Assembly (NCBI RefSeq): GCF_947623445.1
Contig: NC_135244.1
Location: 9,362,001-9,426,000 of the forward strand
Direction: 5' to 3'
Source: Clavelina lepadiformis
Lineage: Eukaryota > Chordata > Ascidiacea > Aplousobranchia > Clavelinidae
Length of the DNA stretch: 64,000 nt
The notes below the pieces were generated by a model. That model did no database searches and had not been told where the DNA came from. It saw nothing but the letters and a program-made list of their open reading frames with translations. Shown here one piece after another: positions 48,494-59,268 of the stretch. The position numbers were made by a program, and so were the translations under genes. Positions within the stretch are counted from its first letter, which is position 1; each line of letters starts with the position of its first letter.

Positions 48494-49645
48494 TTAAGTG
48501 CCCATTTCCAGCTTGGCCGTTTCCATTTCGTGCATAAATGTATAAAATTGTGGGAGGGACAGTTCCATCAAAACACTTTCTCTCTTAGAATCCTTAGTAA
48601 CTACCATCTTCAGCTGTTAAGCAGAAACATATAACCTTAATAGTAATAAAGGATAATATTATACATTCATGTTTTGCATATGACAACGATGAATATGTTC
48701 AGAAAGTATGTGTACACCTGTATGTAGCAATTGCCAACTCTGTGTAATTCACTGCTGGCTGCAGTAACACCAAACTTCCACTCAAGGTCAACTAAGCGCT
48801 TAAGGTCAAGTTTAGAAAACTGATCAGATACTTCTGATTGGTCCTTCCACGTTTGACAAAATAAATTCGCTCGGCCAGCATCCAGGCCAAGTCGCTGAAG
48901 GTCACTGTAAAGCTGCCCACCGGTTAACTTGTTTTTTGTTGCACCTGACAATACAAAATAGCAGTGCAAAGGCAATAGTAGAAAAACACTCCATCTAAAC
49001 TGCCCATTATGGATCAAGTAGGAATGGTTGTACCTATGCTACTACTATTACTAAGCTCTAACATTATAATTTACCTCGGCTATTTCAAGATTTGATGCAG
49101 GTGTTGTAAAATATAAAAATTTATGAGACAGAGACAACATATCATAATACTTAAATCAGTATGTGCAACTGACAAATAAAAACTTCATCAAAGTGAACTA
49201 CGCTTAAGATACTACAGTATACCGTAGTCACTAGTTATTTGAACCTAGTTACACACATCCAAATATACACACCGTACCTCTTGCTACAATGAGCAGTGTT
49301 TTGAACAAATCTTTAACAGATGAGACAGGTAGACTTTCAGTTAAACAATAGTGTTGAAGGTTACTTCCCAAATCACTTCCAAGGTCAGGATTGTGGGTAA
49401 AGGCAAATAAGCGAGACAGAATATCTTCATATTGCTATGACAAAATAATGAACCCAAAGTAGCACAACCCAACAATGCTAATTATGTACTATTATATATC
49501 ATAAACAACTTGAGTTTCACATAAATAATAAAATGACTGCACATTTTACCTGATTGTTGAGAGAGTTGGCAAATTTAGCATCTACGTAAAACTGTGTAGG
49601 TGGATGAGCATCCGAGAAATGCAAAGACGTTGTTTCACCTGTCAT
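48494..49645 (-). CDS. COMMD7: COMM domain-containing protein 7
   Basis: Four exons in phase: 49645-49550, 49434-49278, 48944-48718 and 48613-48494, giving 199 residues (human COMMD7 has 200). The N-terminal helical part has YVDAKFANSLNNQ and SSVKDLFKTLLIVARGATKN. The COMM domain contains KRLVDLEWKFGVTAASSEL, closely matching human VDMEWKFGVTSGSSEL, and ends with LMELSLPQFYTFMHEMETAK. COMMD proteins form the ten-subunit Commander/CCC ring, which acts in endosomal recycling; COMMD7 has also been tied to NF-kB control. All introns are GT-AG. The gene is convergent with RSBN1-like, and the two coding ends are 1.4 kb apart. Confidence 0.95.
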
Positions 49646-51112
49646 GGCCTAAGTTTATACTAATCATTAATTAACAATAATTACTGTTAATTCGCATTTA
49701 GTTAGTGGTATACTGGCACATAGATACTGTCATATATTTCATGGTCAAACATATGACATATTTTAGAATAAAATGTCATTCATTTTTAAAGTTGCTTATC
49801 ATAATTGGCAATAATTACGAAACTTACTTTATTAAGCAGCTACTTTTTGCTATATTTCATGAACAAAACATCGATAACTAGCTTTTATATGTCGTATATT
49901 ACATTGTAATCGAATGCGTGCAATATCTGCACTTGGTTCTTGGTGTAAGGCAAGGCAAAAAAATGGCTAGCAGCGAGAATGTTAAGCAAAAAATTAACTT
50001 TGGTTTCAAAACGAAGTTTTTCAGATGGAGTATATTTTTTAACCCTAAAACAACATTTGACCAGAAAAATGGGTTTGAATAATGGAATTTTGAATACTTT
50101 ATGATTATGTCTTTTGACTCGCATTAAACACTCCCAGCAGTAAATGAGTGAACCATGTCTGTTTACACTATATTTGTTCAATTTGTTGTAAACTACAAGC
50201 AACCTGGTCATTATTAACTACATCTTATTTTTGCTTTTTCATTTTATTTGCAATCACAGAATCTTACTGTGTGAAATCTACTGACAAAACAAACCTTTTG
50301 GCAATGGCCCCGTGGATGGTCGATGTACCGGGTTGCATATTTACTTTTGTAAGATTCTGTATATTAAGCCGCGAATAAGGTAGAAAAATAAAACAGCTTA
50401 GCAAGAGGGTTTCTTCCTCAAAAAAAACTTCATTGACAATTAGAAAAGGCAAGTTTGATGAAAATGAATAGAAACATGACAAAAGTTCAATTAATGTGCC
50501 ACAAATTTTCATATGTTTCATTACAAGGTAAAATGCATGGTGTTGAACATACGCATAGTACAGTAAAGAAAACTGAGTGTTGGCCTAAGTAAAAGTAAGT
50601 TCGTTTTTAACTTAAGACACGTTAGCCTACTTTTTCTGCTCTGTTGGTTCACATCACATTGTGTGAAACGTATGATAGTTTGATAAATATACGAATTTCC
50701 ATTCCTTAAAAAAGAATAATCATGCCTAGAAAACAATTAGAAGTTACGACCTGTGTTGTTAATTTTTGACAAAATTAAGTGCGTTGCAGAAAAGACGTGA
50801 AAAATACGATGTGTTATAAGTGGCAAATAAAATTAGCAATTGCCCTCTGGCCGATAGACAGCGATAGCCTAGACCGTAGTCTGTGGTATAGCCTAGCCTA
50901 AGCTGCAAGAAAGTTGAATAAAACAGCAAGTTAAAACGTTTGATTAAATTTTTTATACATTGTTATATTTATGTACACCACAAAACAATGGTTTCCATGT
51001 GCAATTCTTATCGTAGGTAACATCGGTCATCAAAATTTCACTTTTGTTTTAAACGAGAACGCAAGTATATTATTTGAGATGTATTTTTTGCTCTGATTCC
51101 GAATCTGCCTTT
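49646..51112. other. Intergenic, COMMD7 upstream flank
   Basis: No supported gene. The 108-codon minus-strand frame at 49885-50211 has no recognisable domain. The COMMD7 promoter should lie just above 49645. Confidence 0.4.
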
Positions 51113-51626
51113 TACGGTGGCTTGTAAGTGCCACAACAATTATAATTTGGGTTCCGCAAAATATTTATGATCACCACAAAAATATTTCACGTTAGCGCAA
51201 AATATTTATGATCACCACAACATATATATTTTGTCTCAGCAAAATATTTTGTGTTGTGAAAAATTTTGTGCGTTGAAAATATATTGAGCTGTGAAAATAT
51301 ATTGTGCTGTGAAAAATTTTGTGCGTTGAAATTATATTGAGCTGTGAAAATATATTGTGGTGTGAAAATATATTGCGCTGTGAAACTTCCACTACCGCCA
51401 CAAATAAAAATTCCCGACCACGATAATTTCAATTCTCATCGCAACATTTGAAAATGTATGCTTACCGTATGGTAGGCCTAGGCTAGTTGATGAGGTGTTC
51501 GGGAAAGGAATAAGGTTACCGGTCACAGCCACAAATAGTGAGAGATAGTAAGCTTTTGCAAGCCTTAACAAGCTTAGGTCTAGGCTACATTGTAAGGTCT
51601 TTTGCAAGTTCAGTATGCAAACAAAC
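51113..51626 (+). repeat. Left terminal inverted repeat of the 4-kb transposon
   Basis: Pairs with 54600-55123. The only clear length difference is about 9 extra bases (ATGTTAAAC region) in the right arm near its inner end. Confidence 0.9.
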
Positions 51627-52085
51627 TTTCTAGGGCTTCGCTGTATAGGTTAGGCCTACCGAATGTAAGGTATAGGGCTATAGGCTATGTTGTTTTTTTT
51701 GTCGCGAAAACATTACAATATTTTTTTCTTGTTTACTATAGGACAGGCCAAAGCTGTTTATAACAGCATAAATTTTAACTAACTTTTTCAGAAATTTGTT
51801 TTATAAAATGAAGTGTACCTTCTTAGTGTGAAAGCTGATCTTCATTGCAATGAATTGTGTTGAGTGACATAATGAAATACCTGACACTTTTATGATATGT
51901 TCACACTGTGGTCACGGTGAGTAGCGTACCTTTCAAGTGAAGATATAAATATTTTAATGAAAATTTGGCTGTAGACTAACATATTTTTTGTTTTCTTTTT
52001 CACACCAACAAGAAATGTTTTACCTAAATCGACTATGTGTCTGTGTATTATTATTAATAACTAATTATTATTTAGTAAAAAATAT

Positions 52086-53277
52086 ATGATACAACGTGCC
52101 AAGTCATGTCTCAAAGTGCACCTGTTGTTTTTATGTTTTGCAGCTACTACTTTGGATCAAGATCAAATAATATCTGAATATTTCCATTCAGGATATGAGT
52201 ATGGAGAAATTTTACAATTGCTACACAGTCGTCATAACTACGCAATCAGTATGAGAACTTTAAAGAGACGATTGCACAAAATTGGACTGCGAAGAAAATG
52301 TGGCTGGAAAAAAGACATCACCGTTTTATTTCAGGCAGAAAAACGTATCGAGGAGTTGTTAGATGGACCCTCTTCTTTTGGTGGATATCGGTCAGTTTGG
52401 CACACATTACAAATGGAAGGTTTAAGAGTACCAAGGTTGTATGTAGCTGATGTACATTGATCCGAAAGGGTGTGAGGCTCGAAGAGCTCACCGTTTAAGG
52501 CGAAGAGAGTATCACAACCCTGGCCCAAATTATGCATGGCACACAGATGGTTACGACAAGCTCAAACCATTCGGATTTTCTTTACATGGTGCAATTGATG
52601 GATTTAGTCGAAAAGTGCTGTGGCTTAATGTTACACGATCAAACAAATGTCCACATGTTGTCGCTAATATGTATATTAAAGCTGTCACTCACTTCCAAGG
52701 CTGTCCAATTGAAGTAGTATCAGATTTGGGTACAGAAAATGGATTGTTGGCAGCAGCGCAGTGCTTTTTTCGAGATAACATTAACTCGCATCGTTATGTA
52801 CCATCACCCCGAAATCAGCGGATAGAAAGCTGGTGGTCAATATTCTCCAGGTTTCGTGCCTGTTGGTGGCGCAACTTTTTTAGTGACCTTGAGTTTCGAG
52901 GTATTGTGGATTTCTCCCAAACACTCAGCAAAGAATGCTTGTGGTATTGCTTTTCATGTTTAATTCAAAATGACTTAGATTTTTTCAAGGACCACTGGAA
53001 TACTCAACGAATAAGAAAATCTCGACATAATGTAATTGCAGGACGGCCAGATTTACTATATTCCATGCCAGAAAGATATGGAGGAATTTCTGGCTTATTA
53101 AAAAACGTTGCACCACACAACATTAGTTTGGTATTGGCTGAAATATCACAACCAACTGAACACTATCAAGAATATTTTGATTATGCTACATCTGAACTTG
53201 GACAAGGAGTGCCATCTTGTTGCACTGAAGCATTAGATCTGTATAAAATGCTTATGAATGTAGCCAGAGACCGATAA
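52086..53277 (+). pseudogene. Integrase-like DDE transposase split by one frameshift
   Basis: The first frame (52086-52460) has a helix-turn-helix part (EYFHSGYEYGEILQLL, MRTLKRRLHKIGLRRK) and reaches LRVPRLYVADVH. The second (52450-53277) starts MYIDPKGCEARRAHRLRRRE and carries the catalytic core. Asp33 is in WHTDGYDK, Asp92 in VVSDLGTEN and Glu126 in NQRIESWW, 33 residues after the second Asp. The two frames would join near 52447 if one base were gained or two lost. A TTTTGCAG acceptor at 52140 suggests that the real coding sequence starts there, with any upstream exon unassigned. The core resembles integrase-type transposases common in fish, cnidarian and tunicate genomes. Everything after the shift is open, so the break is recent or an assembly error. 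Confidence 0.85.
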
Positions 53278-54599
53278 ACGGAACTATTTATTTCTGTGTG
53301 AGCAAGTAATGTAAAGTTCATTGCCTATCATTTTAAGTCTATCAACATTTCATATCAACATAAATGTCGTGTTTTGTATTACTTTTGTATTGCATTCATC
53401 ATTAAGCACGATTCTATTACACTGAAAAACTATGTGTCGACATTTTAGCAGACACACTTGAAGAAATACAACTGTAGCTCACAGAAACATTACACTTGAA
53501 AAGAATACTGAAAATCTCACAGAAATATATCTACTGTACCACAACAAGCATGCAACATAAATACTGCTAAACACACAAAAAAATACTAATTACAGCAAAA
53601 ACTCAGTTTGGCAAGCTTTGTTTATAAACATTAAACAGTGGTCATTACACATTGAAGGCAAGTGAAATAAGTTCAACAACTAAACTAATGTAAAATATGT
53701 CAGAATTAGCAACAAGTTAAATAAATGTGAGTATTATCATAAATTTTTATCTGTGGATTGATTAAGCAAATTTTCGTTTAACTGACAAATTAAATTGTTT
53801 TACAACAGTCTGAGCCGGAAACTTTTTTAATTGGAATGAGAAAGGAACATGAACTTGAAAAATAAAAACAATAGAATGATATAAACTGTTCACTAATTAA
53901 CAAGTGGGACAACAATACAATTTATGAATACTGTACACACATTTCAACAGGAAGTATGACAATAATTTCAAACATATACAATACTAGACGCCACCAATCT
54001 GCATTGAAAGGGTCAAGTGGGCAAACAGCGGAAGGGCAGATTATACATGTTATGAAAACTGAACACATTTGTTATGAAAAACACTCATTTAAACAACGAG
54101 AAATTTTAATGCAGTCCAAATGCTTGAATGAATGAATCCAAAAATGCTTTTAAGGATGTTTGCTGATGTCACATTTACAAGAATATTAAACAAAACATGT
54201 TCAAAAAACTTGATAAAAATACCTAATCGTGTCGAAGAGTTATAAGAAGCTGGGAAAGGGAAGCTGAGCACACAGCTATTTTGGGGAATTGGTGACAGAA
54301 ATTACACGACTGCACTTAAAAAAAGTGACAATCATATATTATGTGGGTTTAGTATATATGTGCACAACCACATGATGCCTTTGTAAAATGAAACCCAACT
54401 ACTCAAACTATGTCGTCAACTGCAAGGTTGTATACTACACCCATATTAATTTGGGAAGGCTACAATATCTTTAACTTTTGGTTGAAACGTGTCTATAGCG
54501 TTTGGTCCTGTTTCAGGTAACTTTTTATAATGTTGCACCCAGCTTTGGCCTATATACCTAATAGTAATCAAGACAAAAGTCTTCAACATTTTCTTTGCA

Positions 54600-55123
54600 A
54601 GTTTGTTAGCATACTGAACTTGCAAAAGACCTTACAATGTTTAACATGTAGCCTAGACCTAAGCTTGTTAAGGCTTGCAAAAGCTTACTATCTCTCACTA
54701 TTTGTGGCTGTGACCGGTAACCTTATTCCTTTCCCGAACACCTCATCAACTAGCCTAGGCCTACCATACGGTAAGCATACATTTTCAAATGTTGCGATGA
54801 GAATTGAAATTATCGTGGTCGGGAATTTTTATTTGTGGCGGTAGTGGAAGTTTCACAGCGCAATATATTTTCACACCACAATATATTTTCACAGCTCAAT
54901 ATAATTTCAACGCACAAAATTTTTCACAGCACAATATATTTTCACAGCTCAATATATTTTCAACGCACAAAATTTTTCACAACACAAAATATTTTGCTGA
55001 GACAAAATATATATGTTGTGGTGATCATAAATATTTTGCGCTAACGTGAAATATTTTTGTGGTGATCATAAATATTTTGCGGAACCCAAATTATAATTGT
55101 TGTGGCACTTACAAGCCACCGTA
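54600..55123 (-). repeat. Right terminal inverted repeat of the 4-kb transposon
   Basis: Reverse-complement partner of 51113-51626; the outer 450 bases look essentially identical by eye. Confidence 0.9.
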
Positions 55124-55134
55124 GCCTTTAGTTT

Positions 55135-55440
55135 TTCTTTAGCTCATCACATTTTCAAGATATCGCTCTCAAGTATTAACACAGATGGCAAGTTTTTACT
55201 GACGCATCTGTGCATAAACATGTTGGTTTCCAGAGATAACAAGTCATTTATTGACCAAATATCAATACCTGTGCGTGAGTGTTTGATATTGGAAGATAAA
55301 CTCAATATCATTCCACGAAACTAATCACATACTTTTTGCAGACTCTTTATCCAGATATTTTGTCCATGACACAAAACAGAGATACAGTAACGTAAGTGAG
55401 ATTCTATTAAACTATGATACTCTTTAAAATTAAAATCCAG
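55135..55440 (-). pseudogene. CR1/L2-like RT fragment, close copy of 32570-32830
   Basis: The minus strand reads nearly the same DNA as the retroelement fragment at 32570-32830 (for example GTTTAATAGAATCTCACTTA and AATGACTTGTTATCTCTGGA), with frame-breaking differences. It starts about 12 bases from the right end of the 4-kb transposon. Confidence 0.8.
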
Positions 55441-56884
55441 TACAGTTTCTTGCGTTTTAAAAATTGTTTTTTATACCTCAAGTTGCAAAAAAACAATTGA
55501 AAAAATTGTCTCATTTACACCCTGGCAAAGAAAACCCAATCATAAAAATTGGATTTCAAGATCACTTGCTCCAAGATTCAATCGGGCATTATATATGTTC
55601 ATCTTTTCCTGGCACTTACATCACTGTCGATGTATGCATATTCAAACAAGCTGATTAAACCATCTGGCTGGACATGAATGACGTAGTTGACCATCTTCTA
55701 CTCCCTCTCACAACCGAATTATGTAAAAGATTCTTACCGTGTACTATCCACAGGCCCCCTGAAAGACACTCCGGGCCTTTTGGATGGAGTCCATTTTAGT
55801 GGGGTTTACTTCTTCCACCCAGACAAAGAGGTAGGTTTTATCTTGACGGTGACACAAAGCCAATGTTCTGACAACCTAACAGCTTAACTTTTGTTTTATG
55901 TTTAATGTGTTTGGGTTTGGTTCTCATATTGGTCCCGAATGCACGTTTTTGCCGTCGAGGCCTTGTCAATATTTGCCCGCCAAATGTGTGGAAATTATTG
56001 TCATTAATGGTGATATGTTTGTAACCACCTGCGTCAGCACAAATTTTCGTTCCCCACTTTGAAGACGAAAAAATAAATAAATGAACCGTCCATGGACATT
56101 TTTCCCATATCAGTCATTTCAGCCAATTTATGGACCCTTTTCTCGTATCCGCTATTTAAGCCTATCCTAAAATCGCCCATTTTCAAGTATTCATGGACGA
56201 TCTCAAAACCAGTGATTTAAACCTACCCGGAAAACCGTTTAGCTGGTGCCCGGTTCAACTCTTAATTACGGTCAACAACCAATAAAAGGTTGCCATTGAA
56301 CTATGTTGAACGTTAGGTTGCTCATAAGAATTGTTGGCCACTTACAGGGCTAACAAAACATTATACGCTTTATAAGTTTAGTTACTGAGCTGTTAGCTGG
56401 CTAACCGCTTAAGTTAGGTTAGGGTTTAGGCTATAGGTTAACAAGAAACTGAAAATTGCTTAGAACGCACAATTTTTTCCGGTGAAATAGTGACAGCCTA
56501 GGCCTAATAATTAATTATTCCGTTACAACCTAAAATGTGGTGTAGTGTCTGGGTCTGTGGTGTAGCGCTAGTCGGTATACTAACCGTTAATATGCATAGG
56601 CTAAAGGAGGCCTATGTACTGCATAATCTAGCTAGACGATTTTGCGTATTTTCTTTTTGCCATTAGGCCAAACTATGGCCGGCAATTTTTGTATTAAAAT
56701 TGAGCTTGAGAAGACTCAATTTTAGGCGTGATGAGGTCATTGGCATGCACTAAACCCTCAATTCTTTGCTTGTTTATTATAAATTGACGTTTAAACAACC
56801 AATTTTGTTTATAAATTATAAATTGTCATGAAGATAAAAACGTTCGGTCAGCGCGATGATGGATCTCATGCCGTCGTGCGTGCA

Positions 56885-57030
56885 GGCGCCACACTATGCA
56901 TTTATAATGGGCCAGACTTCAGAGTTTGGCATAGGTGCACTCAATACTGCTTTCCATTAGCTTCAGTGTCGCATTTAAGATGCGTTATTTTACACTTACA
57001 GACTTGAACAGAATTTCTGTGCACATTACT
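56885..57030 (-). repeat. Dispersed repeat pair, copy 2
   Basis: Inverted relative to 35975-36120; see that entry for shared blocks. Confidence 0.65.
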
Positions 57031-57234
57031 GTTTAATTGCACACTTAAACCTAAGATCACACTTTCATTTCATCTGTGCATTTTTGTGCATCGCACTTGT
57101 CGTTTTTGGTTGTTTGACGCACTCAAGGTCTTGCTGAAAACGACCATAACTTATTCTGGTGTCCGATGATTATCATGCTTAAGTTTTTGTACAAATTTAA
57201 TATAAATTGGCCTTCAACTAGCATAACAAACTCT

Positions 57235-57475
57235 TCCTTCCTAATGCTGTAGTGGAAAGTGTGGGAGCTGCACACAGGAGGTTCATCAACATGCACGCCG
57301 TTCTTTTTTATCTCCACACCGATTTATGATAAATAAACAAAGAAAAAGCTAATGGCTTGAAGGTAAATTTGTCATCAATAAACAAAGAAACGAGGCTTCA
57401 GTGCACGCCATCATACCAAAATTTACGTCTTTGCATGCACGAACTTGCATATCAAAAACTATTGTACTTACTACG
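57235..57475 (+). repeat. Dispersed repeat, copy B
   Basis: Same orientation as 19520-19750. Contains GTGGAAAGTGTGGGAGC, CCGATTTATGATAAATAAAC and GCACGCCATCATACCAAAAT. Confidence 0.6.
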
Positions 57476-59268
57476 TATTATTATTGCCTAATTATGAATG
57501 TGGTAATGTTTGACATGGACATTGATGTGTCTTACGTACAATACTTACCAATATTTGTTTATTTATGTTCCGAAATTTTATAATAGAGTTTACAATGTGA
57601 TATTCAATAAGGTTGCACCTTCTATTGTGCTCTTACCTTGGCCACAGACACAGGATTCTGGTCCTTAGGATGGGATTTCTCTTTACCATCCAGATGCACT
57701 AAACTTGATCAACTTGTTGTTTGCCAGTTTTGCCTCTTGTACTTTTGCACTCCGACTTGAAGGCGTGAATGAGATGAAGTTATGCGTAAATAGAAAACAA
57801 ATTATGGCAAAATAATTCCTCAAAATTCTATCCTGTCATGTCAGCGCAAAAGTGAATGAGCCCCCAAGTTTTACCACGTTCACTAACAGATTAAGGGTTT
57901 TATATTTTTTTTGTCAACTCATTTGTAATCATCATACTGTCTCAGTATCAAGCTTCATATGACTTATATTTTACATAATTTTGTGCTTGTTACAATTTTT
58001 TGTCGTTTGTATTGTTTTATTCAAATTGTTTATTGTATGCTGGGTTTGGTGGCTACCAGCTTGCCTTGATTCATTTTTATCATTTAGTGAGATTATTCTT
58101 GTTTTAAGCCCTTGGGCTCTGCTGGCTTATTGTTTCTGGTGGAGCTGTTACTTTATCATGCTTTAAACGTTAGAATTATGTTTTTCATTCTCCTGCAGCC
58201 AATGACAAAAAAAACAATACAATACAAAATGTGTCAGCATGCGTTAAGTGAAAAACACTATGCTAACCATTATAGACTATTTGGTTTGCTCAGTAACCAA
58301 TACAGTCACAAACAATTACCGGTATTTAATAATAAAAAATGGAAACGTACCAAAAGCTTAAACATGTAAAGAAATGTTGAATTATACTAGCCCTTTAAAA
58401 CATGTTAGGATTCGAAATAATCACAGTGACTGTTGTTCCATAAAGAATGTCTTGCAAGAGTTTTTGATTTGGAAATACCAAAACAAATATTGCTCAAGGA
58501 GATTTAATATAATCCTCAGCTTGTTATATGTTTTACTGACAATAATCAAGTAGCTAATAGAATTGTCCCAAATTTTGTAAATTTGTGACAACTAAAACCT
58601 GACAAAATGAAACCAAGAAAGTGGCAGTCGTGTACAATGGGTGTTCTAACCTGTATTTATTTGCTATTAAATGATAACGCAAATGGTGAAGTATGCATAG
58701 ACCATAGGGTGCAGACAAACACTATTAGTATCTTTCAAATTTGGAATTTTAGTAGCTGTTAGCTTTTTAAAGGACATGCATTATAATAATCATGTATTTC
58801 TTTTATTGATTTTGGTAGCTCATTTCAATGTTTGAGTTCAGAAATTTTTATTGACTAACATAACTGCGTATTCTTTGGCCTGCAGTATGGGAAAAACTGT
58901 TTATTTTGACCTCTTGCTTCTAATTGACTAAAACGTTTTGTTGGTTTTAGATAGTTTTGAAATATTCTACTCGTATTTATGCAAAACTAGTCTTAATAAG
59001 TATCAGTTTAAAAATTAAACATTTAATAAGGTTAAGTGAGCATTACTTTGATTTTACATCGAGTTTTTATTTAAACCCTCTCATTTTCGTCGCAATATTT
59101 TCGTCATAAAAGAGGCTTATACGCCGTGTAGTACTTTCTTATTTTGCTACTGCAGCAGTTTTCAAAGAGTTTTTCTTTATTTCACAGGGTTGCAACAGTT
59201 CTTTAATACTTTTTGAAAAAAAGTAGTTTAAGGTATGAATTTTTAGTTAAGTCTATAACATTAAGAAA

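Larger units (their letters stand above)
51113..55123 (+). mobile_element. 4-kb DNA transposon with ~510-bp terminal inverted repeats (IS3EU-like)
   Basis: The left end reads TACGGTGGCTTGTAAGTGCC and the right end is its reverse complement. The inverted arms (51113-51626 and about 54600-55123) are almost identical and give the same conceptual peptides on opposite strands. The flanking GCCTT (5 bp, possibly GCCTTT) is present on both sides, consistent with a target duplication. The arms contain head-to-tail AT-rich subrepeats (GAAAATATATTG and GAAAAATTTTGTGCGTTG). One integrase-like transposase lies inside. The superfamily label rests on transposase style and duplication size and is inferred. 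Confidence 0.85.
55441..59268. other. Repeat-rich intergenic region upstream of the PIX gene
   Basis: Contains dispersed repeat copies (56885-57030, 57235-57475, 57600-58130). A stretch at 55700-55829 reads YRVLSTGPLKDTPGLLDG and FSGVYFFHPDKE and ends at a GTAGGT donor-like site; it looks exon-like but I do not recognise it. Alternative upstream PIX exons could lie near the right end. Confidence 0.4.

Noticed and set aside
51187..51432. Repetitive Tyr/Phe/Asn-rich frames in both arms of the transposon
   Set aside because: The identical frames at 54804-55049 arise from AT-rich subrepeats of the inverted ends; they are not genes.
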